DNA from: Flavobacteriaceae bacterium
Lineage (GTDB): Bacteria > Bacteroidota > Bacteroidia > Flavobacteriales > Flavobacteriaceae
Direction of reading: 5' to 3'
NCBI GenBank assembly: GCA_002862805.1
Contig: PKEA01000063.1
Location: 1 to 38,129, forward strand
Length of the DNA stretch: 38,129 nt
The notes below the pieces were generated by a model. It was not told where the DNA came from. It ran no database searches and saw nothing but the letters and a program-made list of their open reading frames with translations. The position numbers and the translations under genes are program-made. Below, one piece after another: positions 7,064 to 15,107 of the stretch (position 1 is its first letter; the number at the start of each line of letters is the position of its first letter).

Positions 7064-8686
7064 TTATAATGTAACTTTTAAAAATTGTTTCTTTTTACCT
7101 TTTTGCCCTAAGAATATTACTGAATTATCAATAACAATTCCTTTTGAAACCATAAAAGGCACTTCAGTTTCTGCTTCATTTAAAACTTCTTTAAATTCAA
7201 AATCACCATTATTATTAACTGAAATAACGTGTAAACACGATTTATTCTCTCTAACATGATCAAATTCAATTCTGTTATTTGACAACTCTTTTATTTTTTC
7301 CTTTGTGTTAATAAAGAAATAGTTTTTTTTATTAAAAAACATAGGTGTATATGAAATATATGTGCCTTCTTTAGATTGAGACCCTTGTCTTTTGTTAATG
7401 TTTCTTGCAAAAATCAAATCTCCATCACTACTAAGATTTACTGCAATTATATCATCATAATTATAAATTGTTGGACTATTATTGTATCCTGAAACAACAT
7501 AAACCTCTTCAGCATTAATTAATAAGTCATTATTACTATTCCAAAAAACATTCTTAATAACAATATGTTTAAACTCTTTATCTTCTAATTTACCGTATTT
7601 GTCAAGGATAAATTGTTCATTAAAAAAATTATATTTAGCACTTTTTAATTCAAGATTTTTTGAATCTATTTTAAAATAAGAAATACCGCTATACTTCAAA
7701 TCTTTTACATCAGAATAAAAACCAATTCCATATAAATTATTATCATGGTAAAAAACGTTTAAAAAAGGCAAATAATGGTTTTCAACTTCAATTTTTTGAG
7801 TTTGTAAATCATTTTGTGTTATTTTTTTAATTTCATAAAAATATTTTCCACCATCTTTTTTATTCTTTAAATCCTCAGAATATACTTTCTGAGTCAAATA
7901 AATTTCTTCTAAACTGTCGTGAAGCTCAATATTCTTATTTATTACTTTCTTTTTTTCTGAAACAAAATCTTTTTCAATTTTTTTATTCAAATTAGTATCA
8001 AACAAAAACAATTTCATCAAACTTTCATTATCAAATTCAAATGACATTACAATAGAAAATAGTGTTTTATCATTATTCACTTTTAAAACTAATTCCGAGC
8101 TGCTTTTATTGTCTGAAACAGATGATTTATTTTTAAATGGATTAGAGATTACCTCATTCCAAATTGACTCATTTTCCTGCTCAAATAACCCTAAATTATT
8201 TAAATTTATCAAATCAGTATTATAATACAAACTTTGCAATCCAAAACCTTTAGCCTCATCTTTACTTAGATGAAAAAGTTCTTTTTTTACTACTTTATAA
8301 TTTTCATCAATAATATTAGCTTGACAAACATAATTCTTACTCTTTAAATCGTAAAACATTTCAAGAATATAAACCTTAGATTGACTAAAAAAAACACCAA
8401 AAACAACACTATATTTTTCATAATGTGGATGTTCAATGTTAAATTCGAAATCACTTACTTTTTTTAATGATTTATTATACTTTTCAATATAAAAACCACT
8501 TTTTGCAGTAACGTTACTTTTAAATGAGCGTAGAATTATAAAATTGTTTTCATCGTGTTTTTCAGCTAAAACAATTTCTGTTTCTTTATAATCTTCTTCA
8601 AAAAGTGCACTTTTTTCTATTTGGAAAGTTATGTCTTGAGCAAATACAAAAACGGGAAATAAAATAAAAAATAAAACTTTATACAT
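7064..8686 (-). CDS. Secreted or periplasmic protein of unknown function
   Basis: I do not recognise this 540-residue protein. It has a clear signal peptide (MYKVLFFILFPVFVFA, then Q17) without a lipobox. The mature part is rich in Lys, Asn, Phe and Tyr and reads as many short alternating beta-strands. Recurring turns of the type NNDLLINAEEVYVVSG and KVYILEMFYDLKSK give it the feel of a beta-propeller or beta-sandwich protein, but no repeat is exact. There is no C-terminal T9SS sorting domain or extra membrane segment. It is the last gene of the run that starts with hemH, 11 bp after the enoyl-CoA hydratase gene, and is probably co-transcribed with it. No function is proposed. Confidence 0.8.
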   Translation of the reverse strand: MYKVLFFILFPVFVFAQDITFQIEKSALFEEDYKETEIVLAEKHDENNFIILRSFKSNVTAKSGFYIEKYNKSLKKVSDFEFNIEHPHYEKYSVVFGVFFSQSKVYILEMFYDLKSKNYVCQANIIDENYKVVKKELFHLSKDEAKGFGLQSLYYNTDLINLNNLGLFEQENESIWNEVISNPFKNKSSVSDNKSSSELVLKVNNDKTLFSIVMSFEFDNESLMKLFLFDTNLNKKIEKDFVSEKKKVINKNIELHDSLEEIYLTQKVYSEDLKNKKDGGKYFYEIKKITQNDLQTQKIEVENHYLPFLNVFYHDNNLYGIGFYSDVKDLKYSGISYFKIDSKNLELKSAKYNFFNEQFILDKYGKLEDKEFKHIVIKNVFWNSNNDLLINAEEVYVVSGYNNSPTIYNYDDIIAVNLSSDGDLIFARNINKRQGSQSKEGTYISYTPMFFNKKNYFFINTKEKIKELSNNRIEFDHVRENKSCLHVISVNNNGDFEFKEVLNEAETEVPFMVSKGIVIDNSVIFLGQKGKKKQFLKVTL

Positions 8687-8697
8687 TAATAATTGTA

Positions 8698-9474
8698 TTA
8701 TTTCCCCGGGAAAGTTGCTTTTCTTTTTTCTAAAAATGCTGTTGTTCCTTCTTTAAAATCTTCAGTACCAAAACAAGCACCAAAGTTTTTAATTTCAACT
8801 TCAAAACCATTAATTCCATCTGTATAACTAGCATTTACTGCTTCAATAGCTTTACTTATTGCAACACTTGAATTTCTTACAATTTTAGAAGCAATACCTT
8901 TTGTAAATTCTAATAACTCATCTTGAGCTACAACATGATTTACTAATCCATAATTTAATGCAGTATTTGCATCAACCATTCCGGCAGTCATAATCATTTC
9001 CATTGCACGTCCTTTTCCTACTAATTGAGCTAAACGTTGTGTTCCACCATAACCTGGAATTACTCCAAGTGTTACTTCTGGCAATCCCATTTTTGCATTA
9101 TTAGATGCTGTTCTAAAATGACAAGACATAGCTAACTCTAATCCGCCACCAAGTGCAAATCCATTAACTGCAGCAATAACTGGTGTGCTTAAATTTTGAA
9201 CGTAGTCAAATAACAAAGCCTGACCTTCAGCTGCTAATTTACCTCCATTTTCCACAGAAAAATCGGCAAATTCAGAAATATCAGCTCCAGCAACAAAAGC
9301 TTTCTCTCCACTACCTGTAATGATAATTACTTTTACAAATTTATCTTCGTTTAACAATTTAAATCCTTCATGCAATTCTTGAATTGTAGCTTTGTTTAAA
9401 GCGTTTAACTTCGTAGGACGATTAATTGTCACTATTGCAATGTTGTCTTGTTTTTCTATTAAAATATTTTCCAT
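8698..9474 (-). CDS. Enoyl-CoA hydratase/isomerase family protein
   Basis: This 258-residue cytoplasmic protein is a crotonase-fold enoyl-CoA hydratase, which adds water to trans-2-enoyl-CoA in beta-oxidation or related pathways. The oxyanion-hole loop is AGADI (62-66) with GFALGGGLELAMSC (105-118). Both catalytic glutamates expected for a hydratase are present, Glu113 and Glu133 (in LPEVTLGVIPGYGGTQRL), 20 residues apart as in the rat enzyme. Length is standard. It follows the sensor kinase gene by 30 bp and precedes the unknown secreted protein by 11 bp. The operon with heme genes gives no obvious substrate clue; crotonyl-CoA or a short-chain enoyl-CoA is the default expectation. Confidence 0.93.
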   Translation of the reverse strand: MENILIEKQDNIAIVTINRPTKLNALNKATIQELHEGFKLLNEDKFVKVIIITGSGEKAFVAGADISEFADFSVENGGKLAAEGQALLFDYVQNLSTPVIAAVNGFALGGGLELAMSCHFRTASNNAKMGLPEVTLGVIPGYGGTQRLAQLVGKGRAMEMIMTAGMVDANTALNYGLVNHVVAQDELLEFTKGIASKIVRNSSVAISKAIEAVNASYTDGINGFEVEIKNFGACFGTEDFKEGTTAFLEKRKATFPGK

Positions 9475-9504
9475 AGTTAAAATCTTGAAATTTATAATTG
9501 TATT

Positions 9505-10974
9505 TTATTTAGTAATTGGAAAGGAAACGATAAACTCTGTTCCTATTCCTAGTTCGCTATTAAAGGTTATTGTTCCGTTATAGTTTTCGATAATGTTTTT
9601 TATAATTGCCAAACCTAATCCCATTCCGCTAGATTTTGTAGTGAATTTTGGTTCAAAAATTCGACTTTGATTGTCTTTAGAAACTCCAATTCCGTTATCT
9701 TTTACAGAAATAATTACGTTATTATTTTCTTCAAAAACAGTTACAAACACTGATTTATTTTCTTGTTCATCTGGTATTGATTGAATGGCATTTTTTACTA
9801 AATTAGTAATAACTCTAATTAACTGAGTACGATCAAATCGTGCTATAATTTCTTCATTTAAAGCTGAAAACTGAATGTAATTTTCATTAAAAATCTCTAA
9901 TGATAGTTTTACAATTGTTACAACATTTAATGTTTCGTTTTGTTGTGCAGGCATTGAAGCAAAATTTGAAAAAGCATTTGCAACAGCACTCATAGTATCA
10001 ATTTGCTGTATTAACGTTTTAGAATAATCTTCTAATTTTAGTTTAACATTAGGATCATTTTCATCAAACCTTCTTTGAAAATTTTGAACGGTTAAACGCA
10101 TTGGGGTTAATGGATTTTTAATTTCATGCGCAACTTGTTTCGCCATTTCTCTCCATGCTTGTTCACGTTCACTTTGTGCTAATTTAACAGCGCTTTCTTC
10201 AAGCTTATCAACCATATTGTTATATGATTCTACAAGTAAATTTATCTCCTGACTTCCTTCTTGAAGTTCAATTTTTTTATTTTGATGGTTTAAATTTGTC
10301 TCTTGAATTTTATCGGTAATGATTTTTAGTGATTTTGTAATATAACTCGAAAGAAAGTAGGAAAGTACAATTGCAATAATAAACATAATAGAATATACTT
10401 GCCCAAAACGAATAAGAAAATTTCTTAATTCATTTTTATAAAAATCAGTATCTTCTTCATAAGGTAAGTATAAAATAAAAAGTGGTTTAAACTTATTATC
10501 TTTTATATAACTATATGAAGACCTATACTGTTGTCCGTTAATCATATCAAATTCAACATATCTTTTTTCAATAGTGGATTTTAAAATTTTTAATGTTGAT
10601 GGCTTTATTTTTGGCTGTAAAGTATCTAACTCAAACAAAGCTTTAGAAGTAATTAAACTATTTCCTTCTAAATCGTACATGTTAATTTCTAAACTATGAA
10701 TATTAGATAATTCATGAATACGTTCCTTAAAAATTAAAGGGACATTATTTGTTGTTAATGGATAAGTTGTAGTTTGAAGAATATAGTTTATATGTTCAAC
10801 AATTGAATTTTCTTTTCGTTCTAATCGATCTTGATGGTACTCTCTTGCTTCATTTCTAAATTGATAAATAGACACAGAAGCAATTAAAACAGAAGCAATT
10901 AAAGTTAACAGTATCATAGATAAAAAAATCCTGACCCTTAACGATGTTTGCTTTATGTTGAAAGATTTAATCAT
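9505..10974 (-). CDS. Membrane sensor histidine kinase (HAMP, HisKA, HATPase)
   Basis: This 489-residue kinase has a transmembrane helix at about 17-37, an extracytoplasmic sensor region (38-185), a second helix at about 190-210, a HAMP domain (211-265), a HisKA domain with His283 in VAHEIKNPLTPMRLT, and an ATPase domain. The ATPase domain has the N box around Asn395 (NLVKNAIQSI), the G1 box DNGIG (426-430), the F box (IFEPKF) and the G2 box GMGLGLA (450-456). The layout resembles NtrY-type kinases. No response regulator gene lies in the window, so it is an orphan here. It overlaps the end of hemJ by 8 bp, in a unit with hemH and a MATE transporter, so a signal linked to porphyrin, envelope or redox stress is possible but unproven. 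Confidence 0.93.
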   Translation of the reverse strand: MIKSFNIKQTSLRVRIFLSMILLTLIASVLIASVSIYQFRNEAREYHQDRLERKENSIVEHINYILQTTTYPLTTNNVPLIFKERIHELSNIHSLEINMYDLEGNSLITSKALFELDTLQPKIKPSTLKILKSTIEKRYVEFDMINGQQYRSSYSYIKDNKFKPLFILYLPYEEDTDFYKNELRNFLIRFGQVYSIMFIIAIVLSYFLSSYITKSLKIITDKIQETNLNHQNKKIELQEGSQEINLLVESYNNMVDKLEESAVKLAQSEREQAWREMAKQVAHEIKNPLTPMRLTVQNFQRRFDENDPNVKLKLEDYSKTLIQQIDTMSAVANAFSNFASMPAQQNETLNVVTIVKLSLEIFNENYIQFSALNEEIIARFDRTQLIRVITNLVKNAIQSIPDEQENKSVFVTVFEENNNVIISVKDNGIGVSKDNQSRIFEPKFTTKSSGMGLGLAIIKNIIENYNGTITFNSELGIGTEFIVSFPITK

Positions 10975-11509
10975 TCTTTTTTTCTCTGATTCTTTTATAC
11001 ATTTTAAATCCTAACATGATTAAAATTGAAAAAATAAAAATTCCAATTACTCCAAAAATCCAATTAATTGCACTTTTTAAAATTACCAAGAACACAACTG
11101 CAAATAAAATAATGGTTGCACCTTCATTCCAAATTCTATAAAAATTTGAAGAATTTCTAACTTCATTATTTTGCAATTGTTTAAATATTTGATGACACTT
11201 TGCATGATAAATATACAACAACAAAACAAATGCCAATTTTACGTGCATCCAAGATTGCGATAACCATTCCGGATTTAAATACAACAAATAAAAGGCAAAT
11301 AAACTAGCCAAAACAGCACTTGGCCAAGTTATAATATACCAAAGCCTGTATTGCATTAATTGGTATTGTTTAATTAAAATATCTTGTTCTGGTTGTGGTT
11401 TTTGTTTGGCTTCTGCATGATAAACAAACAAACGAACAATATAAAAAAGTCCGGCAAACCAAGTAATTACAAATATTAAATGTAATGCTTTTATATAGTT
11501 ATATTCCAT
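10967..11509 (-). CDS. hemJ: Protoporphyrinogen oxidase HemJ
   Basis: This 180-residue inner-membrane protein belongs to the HemJ family (UPF0093, often labelled CopD-like). HemJ oxidises protoporphyrinogen IX to protoporphyrin IX in bacteria lacking HemG and HemY. The family landmarks are KALHLIFVITWFAGLFY with His10, YRLW with Arg55, WMHVKLAF with His89 and Lys91, and the RIWNE block (125-129). Four core helices are visible. A further C-terminal hydrophobic helix (about 147-167) and a basic tail make it longer than the roughly 145 residues of short members. It overlaps the MATE gene upstream by 11 bp and the kinase downstream by 8 bp. Its operon with hemH, the next enzyme in the pathway, strongly supports the call. 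Confidence 0.9.
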   Translation of the reverse strand: MEYNYIKALHLIFVITWFAGLFYIVRLFVYHAEAKQKPQPEQDILIKQYQLMQYRLWYIITWPSAVLASLFAFYLLYLNPEWLSQSWMHVKLAFVLLLYIYHAKCHQIFKQLQNNEVRNSSNFYRIWNEGATIILFAVVFLVILKSAINWIFGVIGIFIFSILIMLGFKMYKRIREKKND

Positions 11510-12851
11510 CTTGTGCGTGCGTTAATTTTCGATTCATTTCTCTTTTTAAAAAGAAACCTGTAACTAGAGTTGACAAAATATCAGCAATAGGAAACGAAAT
11601 CCATACTCCAAAAATACCATAATAATTGGGTAAAATTAAAATTAATGGAATTAAGAAAAACCCTTGCTTGGTTAAAGTTAACAAAAGTGCCGGAGCTGCT
11701 TTACCTGCTGCTTGAAAATAAGCTGCTCCAATTAATTGAATAGCAATAATGGGTGAAGCTGCAAAAACAATTCGAAGTGCATTTGGAGTTTCTTTAATAA
11801 TATCTAAATCAGTTGAAAAAACAGCAACAATAGGTTCTGCTAAAATTAAAATTACAATAAAAATAACAGTTGCTAATCCTGCTGCCCATTTTATGGAAGT
11901 TGAAATAGATTCGCTTACTCTAACATAGTTTTTTGCACCATAATTATAACCTGCAATTGGTAAAAAACCTTGGGTAACTCCTAATATAGGAAATAAAGCA
12001 AACATTAACATGCGACTTATAATTCCATAAACAGCAACAGAGTGTTCTCCTCCATGAATGAATAAAGTGTGATTTAATATTATAGATAAGATTGCCACAA
12101 CGCCTTGTCTTGCAAATGTTACAAAACCTAATGAGCCGATTTCTGAAACTAATTTTAAATCAATAAAATAGTGTTTTAACTGTAAGCGCAGTTCACTTTT
12201 AAAAATGAAAAACCATAAAATAAATGCAAAACACATAAAATAGGAAATAGAGGTAGCTAATGCAGCTCCAAACATTCCTAAATTCATGAATTTAATAAAG
12301 ATAATATCTAAAATTATATTACTAAACGCTGGAATAATCATAGCTATCATGGCAAACTTTGGTTTACCTTCTGCCCTAATAACCGTATTTCCCATCATAC
12401 AAAGCGCTAAGAAAGGCACACCATATAAAACAGGCATAAAAAATTCTTTTGCCGGTTTCATTATTGCTCCATTTGCTCCAAAAAGCAATAAAACTTCTTC
12501 CGAATAAAATGCACCAATAATTACTGCAATGACAGCTAAATTAAGCGTCATCATAATCTGATTTCCAAAAGTTTTTAAAGCTTTCTCTTTATCATTTGCT
12601 CCTAAAGCTCTCGAAATTATGGAACTTCCTCCTATTCCTAAAGCCATTCCTAATGAAGAAATTAGAAATGTTATTGGTAATACAACAGAAACTGCAGCAA
12701 TTGCCAAAGAACCAATCCATTGTCCAACAAAAATGGTGTCAATAAGAATATTAACAGACATAAACAATATACCTATAGCAGCAGGTACCGATTGTTTAAT
12801 TAGTAATTGTTTAATACTTAATGTACCTAATTCTGTTGAAGAAACAGCCAT
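11499..12851 (-). CDS. MATE family multidrug/metabolite efflux transporter
   Basis: This 450-residue inner-membrane protein has twelve hydrophobic segments and two related halves, typical of MATE exporters, which are H+- or Na+-coupled antiporters of organic cations. The N-terminal half has ILIDTIFVGQWIGS and SSLGMALGIGGSSIISRALG; the second half repeats the pattern with GFLPIAGYNYGAKNY. Its start codon overlaps the hemH stop by one base and its end overlaps hemJ by 11 bp, so it is translationally coupled to two consecutive heme enzymes. That position makes export of a porphyrin, or protection from one, a reasonable hypothesis. The family itself gives no evidence for a heme role, and the substrate cannot be read from sequence. 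Confidence 0.92.
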   Translation of the reverse strand: MAVSSTELGTLSIKQLLIKQSVPAAIGILFMSVNILIDTIFVGQWIGSLAIAAVSVVLPITFLISSLGMALGIGGSSIISRALGANDKEKALKTFGNQIMMTLNLAVIAVIIGAFYSEEVLLLFGANGAIMKPAKEFFMPVLYGVPFLALCMMGNTVIRAEGKPKFAMIAMIIPAFSNIILDIIFIKFMNLGMFGAALATSISYFMCFAFILWFFIFKSELRLQLKHYFIDLKLVSEIGSLGFVTFARQGVVAILSIILNHTLFIHGGEHSVAVYGIISRMLMFALFPILGVTQGFLPIAGYNYGAKNYVRVSESISTSIKWAAGLATVIFIVILILAEPIVAVFSTDLDIIKETPNALRIVFAASPIIAIQLIGAAYFQAAGKAAPALLLTLTKQGFFLIPLILILPNYYGIFGVWISFPIADILSTLVTGFFLKREMNRKLTHAQDGI

Positions 12852-13888
12852 TATTTAGTTTCTTTGTTATTTTGAAATGCCCATTGATCTACCCAACGGC
12901 TTAAAGTTTGTGCCCAATCATCATCATCATTTAAACAAGGAATTGCTAAAAATTCTTCACCACCATGTGCTTTAAATTCGTGATTAGCTTCCATAGCAAT
13001 TTCCTCTAAAGTTTCTAAACAATCTGAAACGAAAGCTGGAGTTACAACGGCTAATTTTTTAATTCCTTTTTCTGGCATTTTGTTAATTTCAACATCAGTA
13101 TAAGGTGTTAGCCATTTGTCTCCTGCTAAACGCGATTGAAAGGTTTGGCTGTATTTTCCTTCTTCAATACCTAAAAATTCAACCACTTGTTTTGTAGTTT
13201 CATAACATTGATGACGGTAACAAAATTCGTGTGCTGGTGAAGGCGTATTACAACAACTTCCGTCAATTTTACAGTGACTTTTTGTGATATCTGTTTTACG
13301 AATGTGACGCTCTGGAATTCCGTGATACGAAAACAATAAATGATCGTATTCAAATCCTTCTAAGTGTCTTTTTATTGAATTTGATAAATCTCGGATATAA
13401 TCTTTTTGGTTGTAAAAAGCAGGAATTATCGTAAAACTCATATGAGGAAACTTTTCTTTACGTAATTTTTCCGCTAACACTAAAATAGTTTCTGTTGAAG
13501 CCATAGCGTGTTGAGGATACAAAGGGAATAACAAAACTTCAGTAATTCCTTGATCGTTTAGTTTTTGCAAACCACTTTCAATACTAGGATTTCCATAACG
13601 CATTGCTAGTTCAACAGGAACACTAACTTGTTTTTGAATCTTAGCTTGTAATCTTTTTGACAAAACGATTAAAGGAGAACCTTCATCCCACCAAATTTTT
13701 GCATAAGCTGCTGCTGATTTCTTAGGTCTTGTTTGTAAAATAATTCCTCTTACTAATAAAGCTCTTAATAAAAATGGAACGTCAATTACGTATTTATCCA
13801 TTAAAAATTCATCTAAATATGGCTTTACATCTTTTGGTGTTGGACTTTCTGGCGATCCTAAATTTACTAATAATACTCCTTTTTTCAT
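12851..13888 (-). CDS. hemH: Ferrochelatase
   Basis: This 345-residue enzyme inserts Fe2+ into protoporphyrin IX to make protoheme. The catalytic His189 is in FSYHGIPERH, and the conserved acidic residue Glu282 is in SDCLETLEEI; both line up with His183 and Glu264 of the Bacillus enzyme. QSRLAGDKWLTPYTD is the usual substrate-site segment. Between them lie five clustered cysteines, Cys206, Cys212, Cys213, Cys223 and Cys228, a pattern like that of bacterial ferrochelatases that carry a [2Fe-2S] cluster. It is the first gene of the minus-strand unit hemH-MATE-hemJ-kinase-ech-unknown. No TAnnTTTG element is obvious in the 117 bp upstream, so its promoter is undefined. Confidence 0.96.
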   Translation of the reverse strand: MKKGVLLVNLGSPESPTPKDVKPYLDEFLMDKYVIDVPFLLRALLVRGIILQTRPKKSAAAYAKIWWDEGSPLIVLSKRLQAKIQKQVSVPVELAMRYGNPSIESGLQKLNDQGITEVLLFPLYPQHAMASTETILVLAEKLRKEKFPHMSFTIIPAFYNQKDYIRDLSNSIKRHLEGFEYDHLLFSYHGIPERHIRKTDITKSHCKIDGSCCNTPSPAHEFCYRHQCYETTKQVVEFLGIEEGKYSQTFQSRLAGDKWLTPYTDVEINKMPEKGIKKLAVVTPAFVSDCLETLEEIAMEANHEFKAHGGEEFLAIPCLNDDDDWAQTLSRWVDQWAFQNNKETK

Positions 13889-14005
13889 TTTTTATATTGT
13901 AATTTAAACATTTCTTTTTCGCTCTATAAAAGTAAAAAGTCTTGCTCTTAATTATTTACTATTATTCTTTTTTTTATCTATTTGGTATATCATTTAAACC
14001 AATGA

Positions 14006-14878
14006 TTAAACATTAAGATTTAAATTCATTAAATACTTTTTAGGCGTAATTCCATACTTTTTCTTAAAAGCAGCTATAAAATGACTTGAAGTACTATATC
14101 CAATTTGCAAACCAACTTCATTAACATTATAAGATCCGCTTTCTAATAACTTGCGTGCCGATTCCATTTTATAATCAAACAGAAAACTATAAACGCTATC
14201 TCCATAGATTTGTTTGAAGCCTGTTTTAAGTTTCTTTAAATTCAAACCTACTTGATCTGCTAATTCTTGAAGTCCTGGCGGTTCTGCCATATTTGCAATT
14301 ACAATTTCCTTGGCTTTCTTAATTTTCAATACATTTTCTTCATCAATTAAAAACGGACATTGTTCAGCGTTTGGATCTTCATTTCTGTTAAAATACAAAC
14401 TTAACAATTCATAACCTTTCCCTTTTAAGTATAAATTTTTAATTGATGAATTCTGATTATAATGAAATATTTGGTTTAATACAATTGCCATTGAAGGACT
14501 TATATCTTCTTCGCCATAATACTTTTTATCTAGATTCTCTTCACTAAGAAAGGGAATGTGCTCAGCTTCATTAGAAAACAACGTATGAAACTTTTTAATT
14601 GAAACTAATACTGAAATAATCCAAGAGTTAGGGTCAATTTCTAAATGTAATGGCAGCTCTTTTTGAGGATTATAAAGTAATAAAGATTTCTCAGCATTTA
14701 AATCTAACTTATAAGTTCCATTATTAAAGTTAAACCTAGCGCTTCCTTTAACATTAAAGTGAAATTGGATTAACCCTGTTTTAACCTGTTTTTCAACATG
14801 TTGCACCTCATTTGAATCGTTTTGAAAACGAATCAAAATAAAATCTTGTTCAACTTTAATTTCTTCTACTGAACTCAT
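14006..14878 (-). CDS. AraC family transcriptional regulator
   Basis: This 290-residue regulator has a C-terminal AraC-type double helix-turn-helix (about 195-287), visible as LQELADQVGLNLKKLKTGFKQ and the second helix block VNEVGLQIGYSTSSHFIAAFKKKYGITPKKYL. The N-terminal half (1-180) is beta-rich and would be the effector or dimerization domain; no known ligand motif stands out. It is divergent from hemA and upstream of hemH, so it sits exactly between the two heme operons and is the best candidate for their regulator. It has its own promoter (14972-15000) and a leader of about 85 nt that contains a perfect 9-bp inverted repeat. The effector could be heme, an iron signal or a precursor; none is shown by the sequence. 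Confidence 0.9.
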   Translation of the reverse strand: MSSVEEIKVEQDFILIRFQNDSNEVQHVEKQVKTGLIQFHFNVKGSARFNFNNGTYKLDLNAEKSLLLYNPQKELPLHLEIDPNSWIISVLVSIKKFHTLFSNEAEHIPFLSEENLDKKYYGEEDISPSMAIVLNQIFHYNQNSSIKNLYLKGKGYELLSLYFNRNEDPNAEQCPFLIDEENVLKIKKAKEIVIANMAEPPGLQELADQVGLNLKKLKTGFKQIYGDSVYSFLFDYKMESARKLLESGSYNVNEVGLQIGYSTSSHFIAAFKKKYGITPKKYLMNLNLNV

Positions 14879-14921
14879 AGCGTTGTTTTTGATTTAATTT
14901 AATTCTTCTTTTTAAATTGAC

Positions 14922-14944
14922 TTATTTAGAACAACTCTAAATAA
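14922..14944. promoter_or_regulatory. Operator-like perfect palindrome in the araC-hemA intergenic region
   Basis: The arms TTATTTAGA (14922-14930) and TCTAAATAA (14936-14944) are perfectly complementary around the 5-bp centre ACAAC. It lies in the leader of the AraC gene, 44 bp upstream of its ATG, and about 105 bp upstream of the hemA -33 element. It could be a binding site for a dimeric repressor or a short RNA hairpin in the leader. Confidence 0.5.
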
Positions 14945-14971
14945 AACAAGTTTAAAGTGTTGATTATAGTA

Positions 14972-15000
14972 CAAAAATAGTGGTTTTTTAAATTAAACAA
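14972..15000 (-). promoter_or_regulatory. Promoter of the AraC regulator gene
   Basis: On the minus strand TTG (15000-14998), an 18-bp spacer and TATTTTTG (14979-14972) fit the Bacteroidota consensus. The predicted start near 14967 leaves a leader of roughly 85-90 nt. Confidence 0.55.
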
Positions 15001-15049
15001 TTCTTTTTATCAAAAAAAACATCTATCGTTAAAAAAAGCACTTTAAGCG

Positions 15050-15081
15050 TTGTTTTTATAAAATGGATAAAAGTAAATTTG
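15050..15081 (+). promoter_or_regulatory. hemA operon promoter
   Basis: TTG at 15050-15052, a 21-bp spacer and TAAATTTG at 15074-15081 fit the Bacteroidota promoter pattern. Transcription would begin near 15087. This places the in-frame ATG at 15063 upstream of the transcript and supports the ATG at 15108 as the real hemA start. Confidence 0.6.
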
Positions 15082-15107
15082 TATTCCTTTTATTTAAGGA
15101 CCAAACT

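Noticed and set aside
13889..14005. Possible promoter or terminator between the AraC gene and hemH
   Set aside because: No TAnnTTTG is present and only a weak TTGGT/ACCAA hairpin is seen, so no feature was called.
15063..15107. Upstream extension of hemA by 15 residues
   Set aside because: It runs through the predicted promoter; the ATG at 15108 has a ribosome binding site and the family-like N-terminus.
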